NCBI GenBank assembly: GCA_022495005.1
Contig: JAGYXB010001018.1
Span: 608,539-672,538, forward strand
Length of the DNA stretch: 64,000 nt
Direction: 5' to 3'
Origin: Rhyacophila brunnea
Taxonomy: Eukaryota > Arthropoda > Insecta > Trichoptera > Rhyacophilidae
Shown: positions 21,999-33,317 of the stretch, in pieces
Layout: each line of letters starts with the position of its first letter
Position numbering within the stretch: the first letter of the stretch is position 1
Made by a program: the position numbers and the translations under genes
The notes under the pieces: generated by a model
Seen by the model: only the letters and a program-made list of their open reading frames with translations
Database searches by the model: none
Told to the model about the DNA's origin: nothing

Positions 21999-22159
21999 AT
22001 AATAAAAAGCATAATTCTTATCAAATTTGAGATCACAGAGATTATCAATATAATTTTTTATCGTAAATATTTCACTATAATAATGTCGACATAAATTTTA
22101 CTTATGGTTTTATAAATGCTTTTAAAAATTAATAAACAATAATAACATACATTTTCTCA

Positions 22160-22615
22160 ATAATTTTAAAACTTGAGCTTATTCTAATAAAGCCTTAATT
22201 AGGCTCAGCTACATTCTTAAACAAATTTATTACTCTTTACCCTTACCTCATGTTTCCTGGAATTAATTTATTCCCATAACCTTCGTATGAATAAATTTAT
22301 TTGAAACTTATATTATTATAAATGCTTATAAACTTTTACTATTTGGCGGTTTAATATATAACAGTTTGAATTATATACAAGTATGAAATCACCTTGTATA
22401 ACAGCAAATGAGCTGATTATTTAAAATGTATTTCAAAACGTATTAAACAGTATGATATTGTATAAATTTGTCTTGATTTATCAGTAACACATAATAAAAA
22501 AAGATATATAAATCTGTTATAGAAATCAAGACATGGAGAAAACGTATTTAATGAGATTAAGTGAGAGGAAAAATACACGTAAACGTAAACTGTAAATTTG
22601 AAAAATAAACTGACA
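22160..22615. other. AT-rich intergenic DNA
   Basis: Nothing recognised. Confidence 0.4.
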
Positions 22616-22620
22616 CAAAA

Positions 22621-23074
22621 ATAATTACAAGATAAAAATAACTTTTATATACAACGTTTTAAAATTTTCTGTTGCATCATATAAACTTGACTTGACTAGC
22701 TTAAACGATCGAAAAAAAATTGTACTTGTTAGAAATAATACTGAAATGTCATTTTAACATGTCATATTGATTTTCATAGTAACGCACGTATATATTAATA
22801 GTTTAGTTGCTAGGATCTCAGACCCCTAGCAACCTATAATGGTGTAGAAATAACTTTTCATACAAAATAGAATTAACTGAAAATTAATTCAATTCTACTT
22901 AAAGATGGCTAAACGTATTTAAAAAATGCATTGACATCGTGTTCTGATAATATATTCTAAAAGTTTCAAATATCTAGCTAGTCGTAAAGTTAGTTAAAAA
23001 TCGATTGCAAGGTTTGTACCGGAAAAATAACCACTGGACAAATAAGAATACGAGCTAAGAAAAATGTGGTAATA
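22621..23074 (+). mobile_element. Family X element, copy 3
   Basis: Runs from ATAATTACAAGATAAAAATAAC to GAATACGAGCTAAGAAAAATGTGGTAATAA with all landmarks of the family, including TTTAGTTGCTAGGATCTCAGACCCCTAGCAACC at the centre. Confidence 0.75.
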
Positions 23075-23282
23075 ATAAGGGAATCATTTATTTTAATCGG
23101 GCCGCAAAAGAAAATAATCGATGAAATACTCTCATAATAGTTATTATTACAGTGCAATACTATCATATCGAGTAGACTTACAGAATGTATAAAACAACAT
23201 TATAATTAATTTATAAGTTTAATCAAAGTAATTTCTAATAATATTGTTAAATATATTTAATAAAACTTAGGATGCTTTGGAT

Positions 23283-23340
23283 TGAGAGAAGTGGAATTGG
23301 CTTGGAGAAGCCTTCATCCGGCAGTGAATAGATTCAAACT
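23283..23340 (+). pseudogene. RTE LINE 3' tip, copy 3
   Basis: GAGAGAAGTGGAATTGGCTTGGAGAAGCCTTCATCCGGCAGTGAATAGATTCA matches the last codons and stop of the RTE copy ending at 1841. Only the extreme 3' end is present. Confidence 0.6.
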
Positions 23341-23344
23341 AATA

Positions 23345-25170
23345 TATTACTGACATTAACAGTGCAAAAAAAATAATAAACTTGAAAAACAATCCTGTAC
23401 ACAAAGCCTCATTTTACAATACAGAGATAGAGTTGTGAGCATTTTTGGTTTTGATTTGGAGTTTATATTGTCGATTAGCTACTATAAAGTCATTAAATCT
23501 CTGTTGGCGTTTGAAGAATCATCCTATATTTGCAAATTATTTTTTTTAGCTTTTGTCGAAAAGAAGAAAACTAAAACGGTTAAAGATGGAAAATCAATGG
23601 TTTAATGTCAATATCCCGTAAGTGACTTTTTACAAATTGTGCAGGAAGCTAAAAAAAACTAAATATTTAATAGCCCGTATCTGACTGTTAATAGTTCACA
23701 CATGTTGTAACTATATAGCATGCCAATAACTCGTTACTTAAAAAATGGAAAAGCAAAGCACATGATGCCTAATATAATGATAACATCCAATAAAATGTTT
23801 TATATAAATATAAAGATAAACGTCTAAATTCGTTATATTACTTACTGTTTTATCTTTTAAATAATTCGAAAGTAACATTTTAAACTTGAATTCAACACAC
23901 GTTATGCAATACACTTGACAGCTTAGAGGCAAGATACGAGCTATAACAGATTGATTCCTGCAATGTTCAGATACGGTAAATTACTAAAATGGCTGTATCA
24001 TTTTTGTTAAATTAACCACAGATATGGGAATTTCGCAGTCGACAGGCAGTATTTTTGTTGTTTTTAATACATTAAAATGTCATAGAGTATGAATTGACAT
24101 TAGACAATCGAAATATAGACACTGAATTATGAACATATCGGTACCTTTTTAGAAATATACTTTACACATTTTATTTGAAGAAAATACGAGGAAACAGAAA
24201 ATAGTTTAAGTAAACGTAATTAAGAAAACTATCATGAAAGGGTCATTATTTATAATATGTTGGTAAATGCTGGTTTATGACATTAAGATAATGGCTTTAA
24301 AATTGTTAATTTCAACCCAAATTTTGTCGCATTGCCTATTTATGACATACCGCAGTTTACCCGGAAACCTTTTTCCTTACAATTCAGCTATCCAAACAGA
24401 ATGCCAAGTAAATATCCTGTGGAGTTTTAAGCCGTTAGTAACCTTAGCTTATACTCTCTAACTAAATAAATTACAACAGGCTGCATCATGCTATCATAAT
24501 AATTGATTCACGCTTCGTAGCAGAATGAACGGCCTGTGAATAAATTTTAAATCCTGTACATATTACGGTATGCAAATCACGTTTAGTTGGAAAATTCTGT
24601 ATCTCATTTTTGAGGCCGCTGCTGTTTTCCGAAACTTTCAGTATTTATATATGTTTCGTGAAAGCTTTTTCAAACTGCAAAAATGTTTAATGAATCATGT
24701 CGCAATATGGACCAAGTACGCTGGCCATGCGCAAGTCAAATTTTAATTAAATTATACTCTTAGTAAGTTTAACCTACTACACTCTAAATAGTGTTTTCCA
24801 ACATTTTCCACATCATGGCACATTATTCAAATTATAAAATTTTCGCGGCACACTTACATTATATCACTTTTTTCATGCCCTTAAATTAACCGGTTTTATG
24901 CTTTTATCGTGTATTTTTGCTCTATGAGACCGTGATAATCAGGCCGCATATAGAAATAATTTCATCTATTAACTCAAATTACCAGCCGTTGTCGATTTGC
25001 ATAATCTAAAAAAATTAAATACATAGTGACATCTGTTTCAATAATTATGAAATACTAAGCCACATATTATCGGTATTACAGTGATGTAAGTTTCGCTCTC
25101 CTGTCAGATAATGCCATAGTAATATCATGATCCATAATAAAGATTATCATACATATTATATTATTATACA
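23345..25170. other. Long AT-rich stretch, mostly unannotated
   Basis: No repeat shared with the rest of the window was recognised. One speculative two-exon frame lies at 24291-24746. Confidence 0.3.
24291..24746 (+). CDS. Speculative two-exon short secreted protein
   Basis: Exon 24291-24407 begins MALKLLISTQILSHCLFMTY, a hydrophobic start compatible with a signal peptide. It is followed by a GTAAAT donor in phase 0. An acceptor with a pyrimidine-rich lead (CTGCTGTTTTCCGAAACTTTCAG) at 24641 opens a phase-0 frame to a TAA at 24744-24746. Total about 73 residues. No family is recognised and chance is a real alternative. Confidence 0.15.
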
Positions 25171-25173
25171 TTT

Positions 25174-25400
25174 CACAGCCCGCGGTGGCCAAACGGGTAA
25201 CCTATTGGTTTATAATTTTGTGGGTCCCAGTTTCGAATTCTAAAATAATTCACAATATGTTCTGTTCCAATGTGTGTTTGAATCGAGAGTATGGACTTAC
25301 TGAGTTAAGCAACTGGCTAATATTCATTTCTCGTAAAAACAAAACAAAAGTCTCTTAATGAATCTTCCACTCTGAGAAGACCCATATGATCATCGTAAAA
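25174..25400 (+). mobile_element. SINE-A, copy 4 (diverged)
   Basis: Head CAGCCCGCGGTGGCCAAACGGGTAA, B box AGTTTCGAATTC, body with GAGAGTATGGACTTACTGAGTTAAGCAACTGGC and TTTCTCGTAAAA, 3' part CTTCCACTCTGAGAAGACCCATATGATC. The 3' hairpin is damaged. Confidence 0.65.
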
Positions 25401-25554
25401 CAACGACCACAATTTCCAAAAAACTGGACTATTTATATCTACGAGGACTCATTTACTCGTTTAATTACTTTTATATATATTTTCTATACGAAATGTTTTA
25501 CTTTCGTTGAAATTAATGTTCTGTAATATTACCGCCGCAAATACACTCCGAGAG

Positions 25555-25645
25555 TTTAAATATCTGGGATAGACTATTTGTGGACAAATCGGATGTGAAG
25601 CAGAAATAAAAAGTCATACACAGATTGCAAAATTTTCCACAAAAA
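25555..25645 (+). pseudogene. LINE reverse transcriptase scrap
   Basis: One frame reads LREFKYLG, a stop, then TICGQIGCEAEIKSHTQIAK, like the FKYLGSTI block after the catalytic box of LINE polymerases. Very short and interrupted. Confidence 0.35.
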
Positions 25646-25863
25646 TGATGCTTATGTAAACATTCGTGTTATTAAAAATTTTGAACAGTGTCATACATCC
25701 ATACTTATATAATATTTTTACTTAAGTGTAATGTGCAGGCCCCTGTTCAAACCATGCAGTTCGTAATTGTATATTCATCTTCACCCCAACATTCATTAAT
25801 TATTGATGAGTCAGAAGATACCACGCAACACTCGCCTGCTCAATTGATCCCAATATTCATTCC

Positions 25864-26045
25864 ATGCTTTTAGTCATGCACCAGGTCTCCAAGCCATATA
25901 TGACAACTGGTCTTATTAGTGTATTGTAATGTATACCAAAGTTTACATTAATAACTTATAAAATGTAGCGGCGAACTTCCAACTCACTCAGGTTTTGAAG
26001 CTTTGCTCTAATATTGTGGTATTCAAAGTATACACAGCGGTACCC
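25864..26045 (-). pseudogene. LINE reverse transcriptase scrap, reversed
   Basis: Minus-strand frame NTLIRPVVIYGLETWCMTKS matches the LYKTLIRPVLLYGSETWTL block of LINE polymerases. It points opposite to the 25555 scrap, so the pair marks either an inversion inside one element or two insertions. Confidence 0.5.
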
Positions 26046-26161
26046 TAGGTAAGGAACAGCTGTTCGAGAAAAATAATTATAACAGACAATCATAATGAAT
26101 ACGCTCCTGATGCACATTTAAAATGATAAATTCTTATGCTTTTAACACTCAATATTTCGAA

Positions 26162-26400
26162 GACACCCATGGTGGCCGCGTACCTTAAGTATTGGACTAT
26201 AACGCCGTGGGTCCCAGATTCGAATCATGGGTCTGGCAAGTACACATATTGGTTTTCAATTTGTGTGTGTCAGGGTATTGACCTAATAGTTGAGCAAGTG
26301 GCTGACATCCATTTCTCGTAAAAAAAGAAAATCTGTCAATACAAACTTCTACTCTGTGGAGGCCCATCTTATTAGGATCGGACATGGTCGAAAGAAGAAA
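26162..26400 (+). mobile_element. SINE-A, copy 5
   Basis: Head GACACCCATGGTGGCCGCGTACCTTAAG, B box GATTCGAATC, full body and 3' domain (TTCTACTCTGTGGAGGCCCAT, ATTAGGATCGGACATGGTCGAAAG), with an A/GA-rich tail. Confidence 0.85.
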
Positions 26401-26409
26401 GATAAAGAA

Positions 26410-27290
26410 AAAAGAATTTCAACGACAGTAACATTTAAATTTATCTTTCCTTATCAAAGACATTTTGCATGGGGTTGAAGTCGGATATGACATCATTTCC
26501 GTTCGGCCAATCATCGATTGATACCTGTCAAAAAAACCAAAATGCCATAGATTGTCTTTCTAAAGGAAAAATATTCAATTATGGGACATTCAAAATACAC
26601 ATTTTTAGGGTTTCGTCAACGAATCGTTATATAATATGGGCGCCGTGAATAGTTTCAAAATACTACTCTGATAGCGTATTCAATATTTTGTAATGAGAAT
26701 TAGTAAATATCTTATTAATTAAATACTGTGTGTTAGTATTGATTCTAAAGCTTATAATATTATATATACAATAATCATGGCCCTCACACCCTGAAGCGGG
26801 CCCCCAAGCCATGATCTTTTGTTAGGCCTCTTTACCTATCACTAAGATTAAACGCTGTATTTCGCTCTTCAGAAACGTTTTCCAAATGGTGTATATGTGG
26901 TATCGTGGTATGTATTTAGTATATTTTTTAGCGATTTTTGGTATTTTTAATACATCCATTTAAATTATTGAATTGTCGAGTTTTCATACACATTAAAATT
27001 GCATTGCATAACAACATGTTTAAAACCATAATCAACATTAACATTTTAAGTAAATTAGCGCCGCAAGCGACTTTTTTTTACTATTTAGGTCAATTTGTGA
27101 TGTGTTTATCTCACTTATTTGGTTGACTCACTACGCCGCGCTCCTTTTTAGCCTGAGCACCCAAGCTAGAGCCCTGTCAGCCTCCCGTTTATGGAGGTAA
27201 TGACAATAATATACTACCACATTGAGGGAGTATAAAATTTGGAAAAAAATACTGCTGAGATAACGTTTAGAACAACAAAGAGTCGCCTGA
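26410..27290. other. Intergenic DNA
   Basis: Two slightly GC-richer patches, GCGGGCCCCCAAGCC near 26800 and CCTGAGCACCCAAGCTAGAGCCC near 27155, resemble each other weakly. Nothing else. Confidence 0.3.
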
Positions 27291-27349
27291 GGAATCCTAT
27301 CTAGAGTGCCAGAGAATAATTACCTTAGACTGAGAGTGAGCAGGAGAAT

Positions 27350-27415
27350 GCCTATGTTGATAAGTGACAGTAGCAGTGACTAGCCTATGTAGATAGGTGA
27401 TAGTCACGTAGGTGA
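27350..27415 (+). repeat. Short imperfect direct repeat
   Basis: CCTATGTTGATAAGTGACAGTAGCAGTGACTAG is followed at once by CCTATGTAGATAGGTGATAGTCACGTAGGTGAC. Confidence 0.4.
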
Positions 27416-27479
27416 CTGGTAAGAATCTGGTGTGAGAAACTCCCATCTCGACGAGCTGTCTGGTTTTAGGTTTCTACGA

Positions 27480-27690
27480 AAATAATATAGCGTGTGTCTG
27501 ACTCAAATTCGGTGTAAGCATTCCAGGTGTGCTTATATGATGCATAAGTTGGGTTTGAAAGAGTCTTTACTTTGCGAGTGTGGTGAGATTCAGACTACGG
27601 AGTACATTGTGGAGTCATGTAACATACATGCCTCCCCGGAGAAGTTTCATCCATCTACCAAGACAAACCGGAAGCTATTACATTAGTTCA
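27480..27690 (+). pseudogene. LINE C-terminal zinc-finger remnant (Jockey-like)
   Basis: The frame 27492-27686 reads CKHSRCAYMMHKLGLKESLL, CECGEIQTTEYIVESC. The order H..C..YMHKLGL..S..C.CGE.QT.EHI...C is that of the tail after RNase H in Jockey-type LINEs. The rest of the element is not recognisable. Confidence 0.65.
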
Positions 27691-27699
27691 TGCCTTGTT

Positions 27700-28860
27700 G
27701 GTTCCACTGTAACCTGTTAATTAACTAATTCTATAATTTTGTTTTTTAATGACTATATTTTTTACCAAAATAAACACAATATTTTTTTTAAACTATACCC
27801 TACCCTACAAAAATACCGACAAAATAAAACTATAATAATATATCCTGACGTTTCACAAGTGCACGACTGCTACCAAAAACCTACCTAAGTTTCACTAAGT
27901 TAAGAAAACTCTACCTTGGTATGAGTCAAGTAAAATTCTTAATTGTTTTCTCTGCCGAAGTCATCGGAGAAAAATCAAAAATTTACCTCCACCCTGCGAC
28001 CCAAAAGAACACATCGTCAATGCAATAAAAAAAATTATAACTAATTACAATATTTTATAATTTTAGAACTAATCAATTAATATTGATCATAATATAGAAT
28101 TATGTTAACAACACACTTTATGGAGCTACCTAGATCCATGTTGGATAGTAGACCCAATGAAATTAATGGGTTGGTACTCTAAAAATCAGGGTCTTTATAT
28201 TATGTTTTTTAGAATCAAAAAAGTAGCTTATGCACAAGTTCAGATAGTAGTGATGATTTTATATGTTCGAGTTATTGATTTCAAATTCAAATTTACCATT
28301 AAGAATAAGCATTTTTTTCTATTACATGCATCTTTGGCGCCAGGTTATTAATATAAGATTGTCATTATTATGTATGATTTATATTTGTTTTAAATATATT
28401 TTGACCTTGATTTCATCAAAATATCTTGCACATTAAAAATATATAATATATATTTTTAATGTGCAATTGATGATGAAGCAGCCTAAAAAATGCAAATAAA
28501 TTAAAACTGAGCTAGTAAATTTAGCCTGATATTGCAACATCTCAATAAATATTAATATATTATTATTATGTTAGCAGAATAAGGACATCTTCATAAAAAA
28601 ATCTTCGAAACCACTTTAATCAATTTATTTTAGTTCAAAGCTGCAGCTGGTATAGAAAAAAAATTATAAGTATCATTATAAATGCCCGGCAATGGGTTTA
28701 TGTTACAAAAAAATAAGACATTATTATTATGTAATAATAATATGCAAAAATATAAATAATCAAAAGTTGTACAAAATATCTAATACTGCACATACATAAT
28801 TAAAAAAAACACTTATGAGAAAATTTATTATAACCAATAGAAAAAATCTTTTTGAAAAAA
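27700..28860. other. AT-rich intergenic DNA
   Basis: A hairpin, CACATTAAAAATATATAATATATATTTTTAATGTG (about 28429-28464), is the only structure seen. Confidence 0.35.
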
Positions 28861-28863
28861 GTA

Positions 28864-28941
28864 AGACATCCCGCAGGAATCGAACCTGCATCTCTAGGGT
28901 ATTGCGCGCTTACGCACGTAGACCACTATGCTAAAGGAGGC
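28864..28941 (-). tRNA. tRNA-like sequence, probably a pseudogene or SINE head
   Basis: Minus strand: GCCTCCTTTAGCATAGTGGTCTACG (acceptor and D arm), an arm TGCG-TAAGCG-CGCA, and GCAGGTTCGATTCCTGC, a perfect 5-bp T stem. The acceptor closes with one mismatch and wobble pairs, and the anticodon loop has six rather than seven bases. Those faults argue against a working tRNA. A tRNA-derived SINE head is the alternative. Confidence 0.35.
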
Positions 28942-29404
28942 ATACTTAATTGCGACAAACTCACAGAAGTGCTTTCCAAATTGAGCTACCATTGGAGATC
29001 GGCTTTTGTATTTCAAATCAAAGTAGGTATTACTTTAATTACTTACCGATGTCACGGATCACTCCAATATTTTTTTTTGTTGTAACCTACTTCAACTATA
29101 TTAATTTACTTGAATTTTTAACGTCACATCCTTAAATCTTGTGAATAATTCGTTGAATAAAAAAAAATAGTTAATCGGATACTATAATTAAAATGCCCAC
29201 ATGTCACTTAACTGCAAACTATATTATCGTTTGGTCACCATATCAAGATTTGTTTTATACAATGTAGTTTTGAATTATAAATAAGAAAACATGTTATCAA
29301 TTCTGATCGTTGTTGAAAACTAGTATACAATAGTATTATTTTTTATGTATTTGGATATGTACTGATTCTAGATCACATGTGTCACTATGCATATTGTATT
29401 AAAC

Positions 29405-29710
29405 CAGCCCTGGGCAAACTACGGCCCGCCAAGTATTTCTGTAAAGCCCGCGAGCTTTAATCGAATTTCTGAAAAAAGTTTATTTTTTCTACATTTTAAC
29501 GCCTTTTTAAAAATAAAATTTGAACATACATGAATCGCACCGTCGTCGAGAAGAAATTTTTAAATTTTACAACACTCTTAATTCGGAAAAATTCGAACAA
29601 CAAAATAGATTGTACCCGAAAAATGTTATTTTTTGACCAATCTACATATTTTGTGAACAAACATTTTCAATTATGAACATCGATAAAAACTCTTTACGAT
29701 CAAGCATCGT
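29405..29710 (+). mobile_element. hAT remnant, copy 2
   Basis: Terminus CAGCCCTGGGCAAACTACGGCCCGCC resembles the hAT end at 42906. The inner part (29540-29705) is homologous to the dimerisation-domain coding part of that element (CGTCGTCGAGAAGAAATTT, GTGAACAAACATTTTCAATTATGAACATCGATAAAAACTC) but with stops. The right terminus is missing. Confidence 0.65.
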
Positions 29711-29925
29711 CAGGAAACTCAAAAATAATGGGAACTGAAATATCTAACGTATGTGAAGCAATAGGCAACCGATCTCGAGTGTGGAAGAATATGAGATAAA
29801 CTTAAACATGACACTCTCGGTTTATGCACTGATGCTCATTCAACATTGGTGTATTTTAAGGATGCAGCACACACTATTTTACGTCTATAATGTGTGGTTC
29901 ATTTTCATAATATGATACTATAGGT
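29711..29925 (+). repeat. Family H repeat, copy 2
   Basis: Matches 5633-5915 through ATAATGGGAACTGAAATATCTAACG and CACACTATTTTACGTCTATAATGTGTGG. Direct continuation from the hAT remnant suggests a composite or a nested insertion. Confidence 0.5.
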
Positions 29926-30025
29926 GTGTATGTTGTGTAAAGTTGAAGTAGGTTATAGCATCCTATCCCTACAAGCTTTTAAATTTCATTGAGTAACACA
30001 CTTAACACGTCTTACTTAATATATT

Positions 30026-30143
30026 GGACGCTAAAGATGTACCTAGCGCAAAACGATTAGGTGGCCAATCGATATAATTAGCATCCTATTTAAATGTGGT
30101 AATTAAAAGTTATTATCTACTCAGCAGTCAATGTGATTAATTT
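30026..30143 (+). repeat. Family S repeat, copy 2
   Basis: ACGCTAAAGATGTACCTAGCGCAAAACGATTAGG...TATTTAAATGTGGTAATTAAAAG...CTCAGCAGTCAATGTGATTAA, homologous to copies at 18279 and 30985. Confidence 0.5.
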
Positions 30144-30149
30144 TAAATG

Positions 30150-30940
30150 CAACCGTTCGTAATCAAGTGCAGTGTATTAACAATTATTATTGTAGATAAC
30201 CGCATTATATATAAAAATTCTTCAAGTGATATCTATGTTATTTTAGAGCAATAAAAATAACGGAAACGTGTTACTGTAATAGAATAATCATGCAAGAACT
30301 TTACTTAGTTGGAGCATAAAATTTATAAGGCTGAACAGTCATTAAATTCTTTGATCGTAAAAACAAATTCAACCTTCAATAAAACAATGACAATCGTCTT
30401 TTTTACTGATAAAATAAGTAAAATTTCTTTTAATACTTAAAAAAACAAATGTGAGTAATCCAGAATTGAATAAAAATCACATTATTTCTACAAGTAAAAC
30501 AAATTAATGCCATTAATCACGGCGAACATAATTGAGAGTTAAAAAGTTTTTTTTGGGCCTGGGCGTATATCTTGTTTAAATCGTTGACTTTGCGGCAATT
30601 TAGAAGCCTTAAAGCGCGTATGCAGGAAATTGAAGTCGGATAAAAATAAGCGCCTAACTGCCTGACACCCCCTCCCACCCATTAAATTAATAAAAAGAAA
30701 ATGTTCCCGCGTTATTGACGTTCGTAAATCTCGTGGGTAACAATAGACTTCTCGAACAGAGGGACCATTACGAACAGGTATGGTTTTGATAATGGAGCTG
30801 TAGTTGTTTCGATTCTAAGCGTAGGTACGTACTTTGTACGTATTCTTAGAAATATAATTTTAAGTATCATTGAATTTATGTATATATGTGCCATTATATT
30901 ATACATTACATTATATATACACTTTTTACCCTTTACGACA
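30150..30940. other. AT-rich intergenic DNA
   Basis: No gene supported; the open frame 30712-30951 (minus) is not protein-like and runs into a hAT terminus. Confidence 0.35.
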
Positions 30941-30941
30941 G

Positions 30942-30968
30942 GCCTGGGCAAACTTTTTTGATGGGATT
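30942..30968 (-). repeat. hAT terminus fragment
   Basis: AGGCCTGGGCAAACTTTTTTGATGG corresponds to the right terminus of the hAT at 42906-43627 in reverse (CCCTGG...GCAAACTTTTTGGATGG). Only about 27 bases remain. Confidence 0.4.
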
Positions 30969-30984
30969 AATAAATAACTCATTT

Positions 30985-31072
30985 GGTGCTAACACCGTGA
31001 TTAGCGCGTTTGAATTCGTTGGCCATTAGATATAATTATCGTTTTATTTAAATGTGGTAATTAAAAGGTAAA
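30985..31072 (+). repeat. Family S repeat, copy 3
   Basis: GCTAACACCGTGATTAGCGCG...GGCCATTAGATATAATTATCGTTTTATTTAAATGTGGTAATTAAAAGG matches the other S copies and lies directly after the hAT end fragment. Confidence 0.45.
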
Positions 31073-31074
31073 GT

Positions 31075-32925
31075 ACCCGATCTATTTTCTAAATTTAGTT
31101 AACAATTTTAAAAATAAACGAAGGAAGTGAAGTGGGAAAAACATTTAATCATATTTTTTATTAGTTTTTTTAATTACGAGTATCTTATTAATTAATGTCA
31201 GATTACGGATATAAAAATCATATTATTTATTATCATGCACTACAAAGTTATGTGTGTTTTGTATTTTAACTTGGCCGAAAACCATTATAAAAAGTTTTTA
31301 TGCCTCCCGTAAAATTTTATTTATGTGGATTACACCCTTTTTCCTTTCCAAATTAGATATATACTTAATTATATTCCTCGTGTTTACACACTTGGTGAAT
31401 GTATTATTAATAAGCAGCTGGTATTTAATCATCTATTAGGTAAGGTATATGCTGGTAAGTGTGAACATGAAGCAAGTGTAAACACAGATCCTAATGGGTG
31501 AAAAATAAATATTTGATAGTTGACCTCTATCATATTCTGTTAAACAACAATTGGCTAAATATGAATCAACAATTCATACAGAAAGCTACTTTGCTCTCCG
31601 TCACCAAAATATTTATATTCATCGACTGAGAGAAACACATGCAAACGACAATAATTAATAGCGTGCTCATAGAACTGCTGAATTCATCAATAAAAACTAA
31701 GTAAGTTTTTACACTTGATACTTTAGTAAGTACCTAGGTAGTTAATAAGCTTTTTGGAATAATATGAAACTTAAATCAATTAGAATTTAAACTTTATAAA
31801 TAAACATCATTATCTTAATTTGATTAAATCCGAATCTAAAATCTCAGAACTCCTTTTATAATATATAAGCATATAATATGTACGTTATACGCCGTATTAA
31901 CTTTTCTTATGTCATCACGGCCCGTGGAAATGATTTAACTTTATAAAGAAAATATACTTTTGAAGTGAGTGAGCATTTCACGCTTGAAAAGTTTTTGCAA
32001 ACAGTCCTTAAATGTTAACGTCTTTAACTTTCATATAAATATCGTGTTAACGTTTATTAAGCATTTATATTAAAATTGATTACAAGCTATATAATAGATA
32101 GGCTAATATTACAAAATAAAACAAAATATTAATTGACGGATCATGACGATATATTATTACGTCATAATAATGTATATTTTTTGAATTTATCCAGTTGGCG
32201 TTTATATGATAATGTACTCGATATAGCAGTATCGAAGGGTGGAGGTAGGCTAATAAAATCCATCATACATTTACATAATATAATAATTTCTCGACTCGAC
32301 AACACCCATCTAATAAACTCCGTATATTTTTCATTATTTTCAACACGCCAAGCAACAAAAAAAAAACCAGGATGTTGGCAATAATTATATAAAGAATATT
32401 TTATAAATACATGCTCGTTTTCAAAGGAAGACATTTCAAAGGTTTCCGCACAAAGTGTTGGTAATCTCGTTTCGTCTCACGAGCTTTATTTTTCATACAC
32501 GTAACTTTTGAAAGCTCTCCGTATAAATTTTGTAAGCGTTGCCTTTAAACTGATTATATAGTCAGTCTACAATAATTACGTACCTACCCGCTGAATACTA
32601 AAGTTTTTTCTATAATAAAAATGCAATTAATATAATAATTGCTTATAATAACCCACCCCAATGTGGATCATGGGCGCCTAATGAGACGTCTCCGTTACCA
32701 GATCTTTGTCACAAACTCCATCTACTGTCATTCCTTCAGATGTATAATTATTTATATTCTTCTTCTTTCTTATCTTTTGCTATATTGAAGAAAAATATCT
32801 AAGTGATTGTGAATGTACCACCCCTTACACATAACCTTGTTTCAATTTTATTTGCAAAACATATATAGCTACGTGGATTGGCGATATTATATAAAACTTT
32901 CTACATAATAACGCTATGCATATAG
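31075..32925. other. AT-rich intergenic DNA
   Basis: Nothing firm. A possible unrecognised frame is listed at 32162-32434. Confidence 0.3.
32162..32434 (-). CDS. Unrecognised 90-codon frame
   Basis: The frame begins MSSFENEHVFIKYSLYNYCQ and continues HPGFFFVAWRVENNEKYTEF, more protein-like than most chance frames here. No motif, neighbour or splice evidence supports it, and the stretch is as AT-rich as its flanks. Confidence 0.12.
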   Translation of the reverse strand: MSSFENEHVFIKYSLYNYCQHPGFFFVAWRVENNEKYTEFIRWVLSSREIIILCKCMMDFISLPPPFDTAISSTLSYKRQLDKFKKYTLL

Positions 32926-32928
32926 ATA

Positions 32929-33038
32929 AATAATTACAAGATAAAAAAGAACTTTTCATATAACACGTTTTTTAATTTTTTGTTGAATCATATAAACTTG
33001 ACAATTCTATGTATTAATAATTTAGGACAAATAACAAT
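32929..33038 (+). mobile_element. Family X element, copy 4 (5' part only)
   Basis: ATAATTACAAGATAAAAAAGAAC...TTGTTGAATCATATAAACTTGACAATTCTATGTATTAATAATTTAGGACAAAT, then a break into the G unit. The same break-free order is seen in copy 1 at 12071. Confidence 0.65.
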
Positions 33039-33317
33039 GTTTTTTTAAAAAACATTCCAACTACCCTATGATAAAAATTATTGTCACGACATAAATACAC
33101 GGAAAGTAGCACATCATCTATATATTATATTCGAACATGTATATTATAAAAAATATAACAATTAAAACTAAACAGTTTATATGGTGACAAAATAATTACT
33201 TAGGTTTGTGATCATGAAAATATGTATCAACCATGATAAGGAATACATCCAGTTGGTGAAAAAATATTCAAAACCACAACCTAAATATTCAATAGACCTT
33301 AGATCTCCTGAGAGGTA
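33039..33317 (+). repeat. Family G repeat, copy 2 (between two X elements)
   Basis: About 280 bases nearly identical to 13492-13786, placed between a truncated X and a complete X in the same orientation. Confidence 0.7.

Larger units (their letters stand above)
19668..22150. mobile_element. Family F fold-back element, copy A (nested)
   Basis: Two long inverted arms meet near 21445: left arm 19668-20006 plus 21304-21435, right arm 21460-22150. The inner arms, from CCATTTCTATTGGAATTTCCCAGTGG to ACGCGCGTGTTTGAACATGTACC, are mirrored almost completely. A mariner interrupts the left arm and a Z element the right arm. The left end GGGCAACGTGCGCCGCGTAGGTCAAAATGG matches the ends of copies at 52613 and 60632 and abuts TTAA. 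The right arm stops before its terminal part. No coding content. Confidence 0.75.

Noticed and set aside
19668..22150. Two unrelated palindromes rather than one element
   Set aside because: Arms outside the mariner and Z insertions align continuously, and the 53-kb copy shows the uninterrupted order.
28864..28941. Functional tRNA gene
   Set aside because: A six-base anticodon loop and imperfect acceptor stem argue against function; kept only as tRNA-like.
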